From Bacteroidota bacterium (GTDB taxonomy: Bacteria > Bacteroidota > Bacteroidia > Chitinophagales > Chitinophagaceae), in the NCBI GenBank assembly GCA_026391115.1, contig JAPLER010000154.1, forward strand, positions 1 through 6,817: DNA of 6,817 nucleotides. Reading direction: 5' to 3'. This document shows positions 1 to 6,042 of the stretch, one piece after another. The translations under genes and the position numbers were made by a program. How positions within the stretch are numbered: the stretch's first letter is position 1; each line of letters starts with the position of its first letter. Under the pieces are notes generated by a model. It made no database searches. It saw only the letters and a list, made by a program, of their open reading frames with translations, and was not told where the DNA came from.

Positions 1-1404
1 TATGACATCCAATTAACCCCAGATTCTGCATTCCATTTGGTAGTTGATTTTTTCAACTTAGTCCAAAACTCAATACTACTTTTACCTGTAATATCACCCA
101 CACCAAATTTACTTTCATTCCATCCGCCAAAACTAAAAGGTTCACGAGGCACAGGCACACCAACGTTTACACCAATCATTCCTGCACTTGCTCTATCAAT
201 AATATAGCGAGCCATTCCACCATTTTGTGTAAAAACGCTTGCGGCATTGCCATAAGGATTTGCATTTTCAATAGCCAATGCTTCATCAACAGTGTTGGTA
301 CGCATGATGGAAATCACCGGGCCAAAAATTTCTTCTGTTGCAACACTCATTTGCGGTGTTACATAATCTATGACAGTTGGTCCTACATAAGTTCCATTTT
401 CTTTTCCTGGAACTTTTGAATTACGACCATCCACCAAAATTTTTGCACCATCTTTTTCAGCTTGAGTAATATATGCTTCAATTCTTTGTTGTGATTCTTT
501 ACTAATAACAGCTCCAAGATTTTGACCAGGAACAATTTTTCTGGCTTCATCACAAATTTTAGAAATAATATGATCAACACTACCCACGGCAACCATTGCA
601 CTTGCAGCCATACAACGCTGTCCAGCACAGCAAAACCATTAAATGATTTTTTGCACCACCTAAAGCTAAGCATCTTTTTAAATTATGTGTAGCACGTTGA
701 TAAACAATTTTTGCAACTTTGGTTGAGCCAACAAAACTCACAGCTTCGATTTGTGGATGATCACAAATGGCATTTACTATTTCGACATCACCATGCACAA
801 TATTAAACACACCATCTGGCAAGCCAGCTTCTTTCAACAATTCAGCAATTCTGCCACAACTTAAAGGAACCTTTTCACTAGGTTTCATAATCATACAATT
901 GCCTAAAGCAATAGCATTGGGAATTGTCCAATTAGGAACCATTGAAGGAAAATTAAAAGGAACTATGGATGCTACAACACCCAAAGCAACGTGTTCAGTT
1001 CTGCACTCAACACCTTTGCTAACTTCTAAAACTTCGCCTGTGGTAAGTTGTGGTAATGATGTTGCAAACTCTGTCAATTCAATACACTTCTCAATTTCTG
1101 CGACACTCTCGCCATATATTTTTCCATTTTCTTCAGTACATAATTCTGCTAATTCCTTTAGATGTTTTTCTAATAAAGTTTTATATCTAAAAAATACTTG
1201 AACTCTTTCTTTAATAGGTGTTTTGCTCCAGGCTGGGAATGCTGCTTTAGCTGCTTTTACAGCATCATCTAAATCTTTTGAAGAGGACATTGGGACAGTT
1301 GAAAGACGATTGCCATCTATTGGCGAAATAACATCTAAAGTTTTAGTTGTTGAGGCATTTACAAAACTTCCATTAATAAAGTTTTGAATTGGAGCATATT
1401 TCAT
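1..1404 (-). pseudogene. mmsA: Methylmalonate-semialdehyde dehydrogenase (CoA-acylating), broken by an internal frame-changing deletion
   Basis: The family converts methylmalonate (or malonate) semialdehyde with NAD and CoA to propionyl-CoA (or acetyl-CoA) plus CO2, in valine and inositol catabolism. The first frame starts at the ATG at 1404 and shows PFNFP (about residues 149-153), KPSEK (174-178), FVGST (224-228) and GGAKNH (249-254). Asn in the last motif, where ordinary aldehyde dehydrogenases have Glu, is the mark of this subfamily. After MVL (residue 258, about position 631) the frame leaves the family and stops at 580. The rest continues in another frame from about 635: FCCAGQRCMAAS, with the catalytic Cys preceded by Arg, then EEIFGP, NPYGNAASVF, PVPREPFSFGG and KFGVGDI, with no stop down to the left edge. 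Compared with remembered homologues, about 16-18 residues are missing at the join, so roughly 53 bp is lost. The two parts plus the gap make about 485 residues, the usual length. The C terminus probably lies at or just beyond the edge. It could instead be an assembly error. Confidence 0.88.
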
Positions 1405-1447
1405 AGCTAGTTAATTGTGGTATTATGTTTAATAAAAATGAGTTGTG

Positions 1448-1474
1448 AAAATATAAAATTTGCAGAAAAAACAA
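1448..1474 (-). promoter_or_regulatory. Possible Bacteroidota promoter of mmsA
   Basis: On the minus strand, TATATTTT (1455-1448) matches seven of eight positions of the TAnnTTTG -7 box. A TTG at 1474-1472 lies 16 bases upstream, slightly closer than usual for the -33 element. Transcription would begin near 1440 and leave a leader of about 35 bases. The region is very AT-rich, so a chance match is quite possible. Confidence 0.25.
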
Positions 1475-1500
1475 TGAAAATTATTTATTTTTACATTTTT

Positions 1501-1529
1501 ATAATAAAAAAACCTCACAATGTGAGGTT
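1501..1529 (-). terminator. Rho-independent terminator of the coiled-coil surface protein gene
   Basis: AACCTCAC (1511-1518) and GTGAGGTT (1522-1529) form a perfect 8-bp stem with a 3-base loop. Read on the minus strand, the stem runs into a seven-T tract followed by ATTAT. It lies about 50 bases after the stop at 1578 and about 95 bases before the mmsA start, so it separates the two same-strand genes. There is no U-tract in the plus direction, so it should work only on the minus strand. Confidence 0.8.
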
Positions 1530-1577
1530 CAATGATTTTAAAAACGGAGTTGGTTCATTGGAATAAAGTTTTAAAAA

Positions 1578-2522
1578 TTATTTTTTCAAAGCTTCAATTT
1601 CTTTTTTTGTTGCATCTAATTCTTTTTTCAAATCAATCATATACAAAGTCAATTCTTCTACTTTTTTTAGTAATAGTCCATTCATTTTACCTAAATCTAC
1701 CCCATTAGTTAATACATCAGATGTAGTTGGAATTTCTGGCAAATGCTTGTTTTTATTGATATATGTTTCCAAATCTTTTATTGGCATTATTTTATAGTCT
1801 GGTTCAAATACATTATCAAACCAATCTTCGCTATCTTTTACTGCTACTTTTACTTTCTCAGTTAAAATACCTTCTTCAACATATAACTTATATCCATCAA
1901 CATTGGTATTGCAACTACCTATTTTCACACGTCCTTGATATGAATCAATAGAGAAAAACTCTTTCTCATTAGGCTCATTTGGAGCTTTATAACCAATTTT
2001 AAAAGTCTGAGGATCTTTGTGTGCATTATCTCCACTTACTCTAGCACCTAAAGTCCAATAACTAAAATTAGCAGTATTGTCACCATTATTAAACATAATA
2101 GTTGGTTCATTTAAACCATTTGGCGACCAAATATTGCTCAATGATAATAAGAAATTTTTCTTATCTCCATCACCTGCATTTCTTCTAAGTTCAAGTGCAG
2201 ACATTGGTGTATTTGTACCAATTCCTACATTGCCTTTTAAAGGAAAAAAGTTTTCTGCATCTTTCGTAACGGTATCTATATAACTATACACAATATTTCT
2301 GTTTGCAGAATATGGTGCTTTGTATGTGCCAGCAGCAGAATAATAAACAGGCTTTTTAGCAGGTGTCCATTTTTTCTTAGGTGTCCATTTTGATTTTGCA
2401 GCTGGAGCTTTTGTTACAGGTTGCGAAATTGTAAAAGTTCCAGTAACAGTTCCTTGCTGTGGAGCTTGTGCATTTACATTTGCTGCAATAAGAATTGCTA
2501 CAATAAAGGTTAATTTTTTCAT
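1578..2522 (-). CDS. Secreted protein with tail-fibre-like C-terminal coiled coil, function unknown
   Basis: This 314-residue protein starts with a clear Sec signal peptide (MKKLTFIVAILIAANVNAQA, cleavage expected around residue 19). A Pro/Lys/Thr-rich linker follows (about 25-60) with KWTP occurring twice. The body holds GNVGIGTNTP (97-106) and a second, weaker GRVKIGSCN (197-205). These are the 'valid identifier plus GIGT' signatures seen in Bacteroidota surface proteins that resemble phage tail fibres. Then come YKLYVEEGI (211-219), a DWFDNVFEPDYKIMPI stretch (233-248), the KHLPEIP motif (259-265) and a C-terminal coiled coil (about 278-314) rich in Leu, Glu and Lys. This tail is often linked with trimer assembly; no catalytic S74 peptidase residues are evident to me. 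Exported location is a firm inference, function is not known. The gene is probably monocistronic, with a terminator at 1501-1529. No strong Shine-Dalgarno precedes the ATG, only AAGAG. Confidence 0.85.
   Translation of the reverse strand: MKKLTFIVAILIAANVNAQAPQQGTVTGTFTISQPVTKAPAAKSKWTPKKKWTPAKKPVYYSAAGTYKAPYSANRNIVYSYIDTVTKDAENFFPLKGNVGIGTNTPMSALELRRNAGDGDKKNFLLSLSNIWSPNGLNEPTIMFNNGDNTANFSYWTLGARVSGDNAHKDPQTFKIGYKAPNEPNEKEFFSIDSYQGRVKIGSCNTNVDGYKLYVEEGILTEKVKVAVKDSEDWFDNVFEPDYKIMPIKDLETYINKNKHLPEIPTTSDVLTNGVDLGKMNGLLLKKVEELTLYMIDLKKELDATKKEIEALKK
2361..2391. repeat. Short direct repeat inside the linker of the surface protein gene
   Basis: AGGTGTCCATTTT occurs at 2361-2373 and again at 2379-2391, an 18-bp period. 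It encodes the two KWTP copies in the Lys/Pro-rich linker. It is a small in-frame duplication, of the kind by which such linkers change length. Confidence 0.6.
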
Positions 2523-2592
2523 CTCTTGTATTTTAATTTAAAATAAAGCCACGAATACTAGTTAATAACGTAGAAATACTAAAAAAATTTTC

Positions 2593-2628
2593 TTTGTAAG
2601 AAAAAATAAATAACTACAACTACTTTTG
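2593..2628 (+). promoter_or_regulatory. Bacteroidota-type promoter directly upstream of the rRNA methyltransferase start
   Basis: TACTTTTG (2621-2628) is an exact match to the Bacteroidota -7 box TAnnTTTG. A TTTG at 2593-2596 could be the -33 element, but the 24-base gap is a little longer than usual. The box ends only four bases before the GTG at 2633, so transcription would begin at or next to the start codon. The upstream part is an A-rich stretch shared with the divergent gene at 2522. Confidence 0.45.
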
Positions 2629-2632
2629 ATTT

Positions 2633-4015
2633 GTGATACCTCAACAACTTATACAATCTTTACAAAATATTTTGGGCTTTAATGAAGATGCTTTTTGCAA
2701 AGTGCATCAAGCTAAAGAAGCCATTACTTCTATTAGAGTTAATCCTCTAAAAAAAAATGAATTAGATGTTAATAAACAAACAATAAGCGAATCTGTGCCT
2801 TGGTGTAAATATGGTTTTTATTTAGCAGAGCGTCCATTTTTTACACACGATCCTTTGCTACATTGTGGTGCATATTATGTGCAAGAAGCCAGCAGTATGT
2901 TTTTGTGGCAAATTCTAGAACAACATATTGGTGCAGATACGCAAAAAGCAGTATTAGATTTATGTGCTGCACCTGGTGGTAAAAGTACTTTGCTGGCAAG
3001 TTATTTTACCAATGGCTTACTGGTAAGCAATGAAGTAATAAAACAGCGTGCCAATATTTTGGTAGAAAATATTACCAAATGGGGTGGTGCAAATGTGGTT
3101 GTAACCAACAACGACGCAAGTCATTTTTCTGGTTTAGAATCTTTTTTTGATGTTGTAGTCATTGATGCCCCTTGCAGTGGTAGTGGTTTGTTTAGAAAAG
3201 ATGCTGACGCAATAAAAGAATGGAGTATTGACAATGTAAACCTGTGTAGCCAAAGGCAACAAAGAATTGTAAGCGATATAATGGATAGCATCAACAACAA
3301 TGGCATACTTATTTACAGTACTTGCAGCTACAGCAAGCAGGAGAATGAAGATATTGTAGATTGGATTTTAACAGAATTCAATATGGATTCATTACAAATA
3401 CAACTAGAAACATCTTGGGGAATTGTAGAAACCACAAGCGATACACAAAATGGTTTTGGCTATAGATTTTATCCTGATAAAGTAAAGGGCGAAGGCTTTT
3501 TTGTAGCTGCTTTCAAAAAAAGAGCAAATGACAATCATCCAAAAAAATATAAAGAAAATGTATTGCTAAAACCTAACAAACAAGAGATGGAAGTGGTTGA
3601 AAAAAATATAGACACAACAATACCCTACTTCTATTTTAAACATAACGATAGTATTAGAGTATTTCCTATCGCCTGGCAAAAACAATTGCAGATTTTGGCA
3701 AATAAATTATACATTAAAAAAGCAGGTATTGAACTTGGCGTTGTAAAAGGAAAAGATTTGATACCTAGCCACGAATTAGCTATGAGTAATATTGCTTTAA
3801 AAAATGTTACTCATTTTAACCTAAATAAAACCCAAGCATTACAATATTTAAGCAAAAAAGAAGTTATAATAGATACGAATTTTGAGGGATGGGCTTTGTT
3901 CAAATATCAAAATTTGGCCTTGGGTTGGGTAAAAATGCTAAAAAACAGAATGAATAATTATTACCCAATGGAATGGCGAATTTTAAACACAAACTTTGAA
4001 AATGAAAAAAATTAA
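2633..4015 (+). CDS. rsmF: 16S rRNA (cytosine-C5)-methyltransferase, RsmF/NOL1-NOP2-Sun family
   Basis: The protein transfers a methyl group from S-adenosylmethionine to C5 of a cytosine in 16S rRNA; E. coli RsmF modifies C1407, and the exact site here is inferred. Visible in its 460 residues: YYVQEASSM (82-90 region), SAM motif I VLDLCAAPGGKST (107-119), motif IV DAPCSGSG (178-185) with Cys181 for product release, and motif VI YSTCSYS (228-234) with the catalytic Cys231. A C-terminal region (about 330-455) fits the RsmF-specific RNA-binding tail, and the length is close to the 479 residues of the E. coli enzyme. The start is a GTG. A stop lies two codons upstream in frame (TGA at 2627) and the next ATG is residue 89, so GTG is almost forced. 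There is no Shine-Dalgarno. The 3' end overlaps the LysM gene by 14 bases, which suggests one operon. RsmB is less likely because the N-terminal NusB-like domain is absent. Confidence 0.92.
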   Translation: MIPQQLIQSLQNILGFNEDAFCKVHQAKEAITSIRVNPLKKNELDVNKQTISESVPWCKYGFYLAERPFFTHDPLLHCGAYYVQEASSMFLWQILEQHIGADTQKAVLDLCAAPGGKSTLLASYFTNGLLVSNEVIKQRANILVENITKWGGANVVVTNNDASHFSGLESFFDVVVIDAPCSGSGLFRKDADAIKEWSIDNVNLCSQRQQRIVSDIMDSINNNGILIYSTCSYSKQENEDIVDWILTEFNMDSLQIQLETSWGIVETTSDTQNGFGYRFYPDKVKGEGFFVAAFKKRANDNHPKKYKENVLLKPNKQEMEVVEKNIDTTIPYFYFKHNDSIRVFPIAWQKQLQILANKLYIKKAGIELGVVKGKDLIPSHELAMSNIALKNVTHFNLNKTQALQYLSKKEVIIDTNFEGWALFKYQNLALGWVKMLKNRMNNYYPMEWRILNTNFENEKN

Positions 4016-4958
4016 AATACTAATAGTAGCTATAGGTTTTTCTTTAGCTGCAATGTCTCAAAAAACTAATACTATTTCTCATACTATAAAAAAAGGAGAA
4101 AACATAAGCACTTTGGCTAGAATGTATGGTGTGCCTACCAGCGAAATTTTGCAAGCCAATGGCTTAAACGATAAAACTATTTTAAAAATTGGGCAAATTA
4201 TTATTATACCCAAAGGCAAAGGAAAACAGCCAGACAAACAGGTTGAAGAAAAACCAACTGCTAAACCAGTAGTAAAACCTAATGCCAATCAATACTTGAT
4301 ACAAAGTGGAGATAACTTATCCAAAATTGCCAAAAAGTTTGGTGTTTCTGAAAAAGATTTAAGAGAATGGAACAATTTAAGCAATGATAATATCAAAGCA
4401 GGAAGTTTAATTACAATTAGCAAAAATGGCATAGCATCAACAACACCAAAAGTTGTAAAAGAAGAGAAAAAAGCTGAGCCAATTGTAAAAAAAGAAGCTC
4501 CTAAAAAAATAGAGCCTCAAATACCTGTTGCACCAGTTGAAAAAGTAGAAGAGCCTAAACCCGTTGTTACTAAGGTTGACCCAAAAATTGAAGAACCTGT
4601 AAAAAAGGAAACAAAAGAAATTGTAACTACCACACCAAAAGATATTAAACCAGAAAGTTTGGGCAAAGGTGCTTTTGAAGGACAGTTTGAAAATACGCGT
4701 AACAGTGTAGAGGGTATGTGTGGTGTATTTAAAACTATTGCAGGCTGGCACGATACCAAGTACTACATATTAATGAATAGTGCAGAAAATGGTAGTGTGG
4801 TAAAAGTACTTGCCAATAATAAATTTGTTTATGCAAAAGTGCTTGGACCATTGCCAGATATTAAAGAGGATAAAAATGTGGTAATGAGAATAAGCAATGC
4901 TGCTGCTGCTGCACTTGGAATAGCAGATAATAGATTTAATGCTAAGGTTGAGTTTTAA
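4002..4958 (+). CDS. Secreted LysM peptidoglycan-binding protein with a double-psi-barrel-like C-terminal domain
   Basis: The 318-residue protein has a signal peptide (MKKIKILIVAIGFSLAAMSQ, cleavage near 20) and two LysM domains (about 26-70 and 97-140), each with the repeated xIxxGxNLSxIAxxxGV pattern that binds N-acetylglucosamine in peptidoglycan. A Lys/Pro/Glu-rich linker (about 145-222) would span the periplasm or wall. The tail (about 225-318) contains GWHDTKYYILMNSA, YAKVLGPLPD and RISNAAAAALGI, which resembles an RlpA-type double-psi beta barrel. The NDRGP signature of active RlpA lytic transglycosylases is not present, so I read it as a binding or structural domain. I chose the ATG at 4002; a TTG six bases upstream (3996) would add only Met-Lys and gives no better signal peptide. 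The gene overlaps the methyltransferase gene by 14 bases and ends before a strong hairpin. A role in cell-wall binding or remodelling is inferred. Confidence 0.85.
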   Translation: MKKIKILIVAIGFSLAAMSQKTNTISHTIKKGENISTLARMYGVPTSEILQANGLNDKTILKIGQIIIIPKGKGKQPDKQVEEKPTAKPVVKPNANQYLIQSGDNLSKIAKKFGVSEKDLREWNNLSNDNIKAGSLITISKNGIASTTPKVVKEEKKAEPIVKKEAPKKIEPQIPVAPVEKVEEPKPVVTKVDPKIEEPVKKETKEIVTTTPKDIKPESLGKGAFEGQFENTRNSVEGMCGVFKTIAGWHDTKYYILMNSAENGSVVKVLANNKFVYAKVLGPLPDIKEDKNVVMRISNAAAAALGIADNRFNAKVEF

Positions 4959-4970
4959 TGTAAAAGTTTT

Positions 4971-5014
4971 ATATAAATAGAGAGGCTACCAAATGGTAGC
5001 CTCTCTATTTATAT
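4971..5014. terminator. Strong bidirectional hairpin terminator between convergent operons
   Basis: A perfect 20-bp inverted repeat (4971-4990 against 4995-5014) with an AAAT loop. The core GAGAGGCTACC/GGTAGCCTCTC is GC-rich and the outer part is TATTTATAT, which serves as a U-rich run on both strands. It begins 12 bases after the LysM stop at 4958. In the other direction it follows the repeat array, so the leuS-SH3 transcript would probably end here. Confidence 0.8.
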
Positions 5015-5025
5015 AGTTTCACCTA

Positions 5026-5256
5026 GTCTTCGCTGAGTTAACTGGGCTCTTCGCTAAGCTGCTGGAAGTCTTCGCTAAGTTACCTGAGGTCTTCGCTACG
5101 TTACCTTAGGTCTTCGCAGCATTACCTGAGGTCTTCGCTGAGTTGCTGGAAGTTTTCGCTGACTTACCTGAAGCCTTCGCTGGATTATCTGAGGCCTTCG
5201 CAGCCTTCTCGGAACTCTTCGCAGAGATGCTGGAAGTTTTCGCTGAGTTACAAGTT
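5026..5256. repeat. Tandem array of eleven 21-bp units
   Basis: Eleven back-to-back 21-base units of the form GTCTTCGCTGAGTTACCTGAG, starting at 5026, 5047, 5068, 5089, 5110, 5131, 5152, 5173, 5194, 5215 and 5236. There are no length changes. TTCGC is identical in all eleven, while the middle bases (10-13) vary most. The last unit decays in its final six bases, where it meets the stop codon of the minus-strand gene at 5257. Unit G+C is about half (10 of 21 in unit 3), clearly above the AT-rich surroundings. In the plus frame the units read [V/L/A]-F-A-x-L-x-E, but unit 4 carries a TAG (5107-5109) and a TAG lies upstream at 5014-5016, so I do not call it coding. The rest of the 298-base gap holds only the terminator. 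Confidence 0.9.
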
Positions 5257-6042
5257 TTATCGTTTAGGTATAAGTCTCAAATCTTTTTTTAATAGGAAGC
5301 CCATTGTTGATTTACCTTGTTTATTAGTAAAATAAACATATACAAAATTTGTAGTTTCACTAATTACTTCAGCTCTATCTCCCTTAACTAAATATACTCT
5401 TCTGTGTTTTGACTTTTTATCTGGTTGCGAATAAAAAAAAGTGGAATCAAAAGATACCATAGCATCGCGTCTTTCAACTTCTTTATCAAAATTAAAATTA
5501 GATAATGTGATGCCTTTTAATTCTTCTTCTTTTATATAGAAATTCTCATCCGTTATTAATTTCATTTCTGCTGCATCAAAACTTGTTTCTTTTTGCAAAA
5601 TAAGATGCCAATTTTTATAATTTGTCTTATATGCAAATGTTAGTTCTTTTCTCCATTTATCCCTTCTGCCTCCCCAAAAATTAATATTAAAAGCTGATTT
5701 CTTTTTATCAATCTCAATGCCACCAAAATTACAAACTGTCATATCCAGTGGCATTAATGAATCATTACGCAATGCCTGATAAAACTTATTTTTTGGATTC
5801 CTAAATAAAACTATAAATGGCTTCACCATTTGTCTGTAGTCTATCGTGTCATTTTCAGAATTATATTTTAATATTAATATGGCATCTTCTCTCCCATCAC
5901 CATTCAAATCCCCTTTTACATAATGATAAACGCTATAGTCCTTCAATATGAATTTTCTAACTTCTACAGGAGGAGAAGTATCTTTCTGTGCTGTTGCTGC
6001 AACACAGTTCAATACTAATAATATGAGAAAGAGTTTACGCAT
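5257..6042 (-). CDS. Secreted protein with a calcium-loop motif and C-terminal SH3-like domain, function unknown
   Basis: The 261-residue protein begins with a Sec signal peptide (MRKLFLILLVLNCVAATAQ, cleavage near 19). Residues 44-57 read GDLNGDGREDAILI: D45, N47, D49 and D53 fit a DxNxDGxxD calcium loop of the FG-GAP/EF-hand type, but it occurs only once, so this is not a full propeller. Residues about 198-256 (FFYSQPDKKSKH, YLVKGDRAEV, FVYVYFTN, GFLLKKDL) look like a bacterial SH3 domain, usually a wall- or peptide-binding module. The ATG at 6042 shares one base with the leuS stop (TAATG), so translation is likely coupled and transcription shared. I do not recognise a named family. The 21-bp repeat array starts immediately after its TAA stop, within the probable 3' untranslated region. 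Confidence 0.8.
   Translation of the reverse strand: MRKLFLILLVLNCVAATAQKDTSPPVEVRKFILKDYSVYHYVKGDLNGDGREDAILILKYNSENDTIDYRQMVKPFIVLFRNPKNKFYQALRNDSLMPLDMTVCNFGGIEIDKKKSAFNINFWGGRRDKWRKELTFAYKTNYKNWHLILQKETSFDAAEMKLITDENFYIKEEELKGITLSNFNFDKEVERRDAMVSFDSTFFYSQPDKKSKHRRVYLVKGDRAEVISETTNFVYVYFTNKQGKSTMGFLLKKDLRLIPKR

Noticed and set aside
383..673. Minus-strand open frame of 96 codons over the mmsA break
   Set aside because: It is the third frame; neither the upstream nor the downstream mmsA motifs are in it.
767..1201. Long plus-strand open frame (144 codons) across mmsA
   Set aside because: It is the antisense shadow of the well-conserved mmsA N-terminal frame and its product has no recognisable motif.
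1821..1835. CTTCGCT inside the surface-protein gene as a stray copy of the 21-bp repeat
   Set aside because: Only the seven-base core matches and the flanking bases do not, so it is chance.
2561..2569. Small palindrome GTTAATAAC in the divergent intergenic region as an operator
   Set aside because: It is too short and AT-rich to distinguish from chance, and there is no regulator gene in the window.
4437..4759. Two minus-strand open frames opposite the LysM linker
   Set aside because: They arise from the low-complexity Lys/Pro/Glu-rich linker read backwards, and they are rich in Phe, Trp and Cys as expected for such shadows.
5026..5256. The 21-bp array as a CRISPR array
   Set aside because: The units follow each other without spacers, no unit is palindromic and no cas gene is near.
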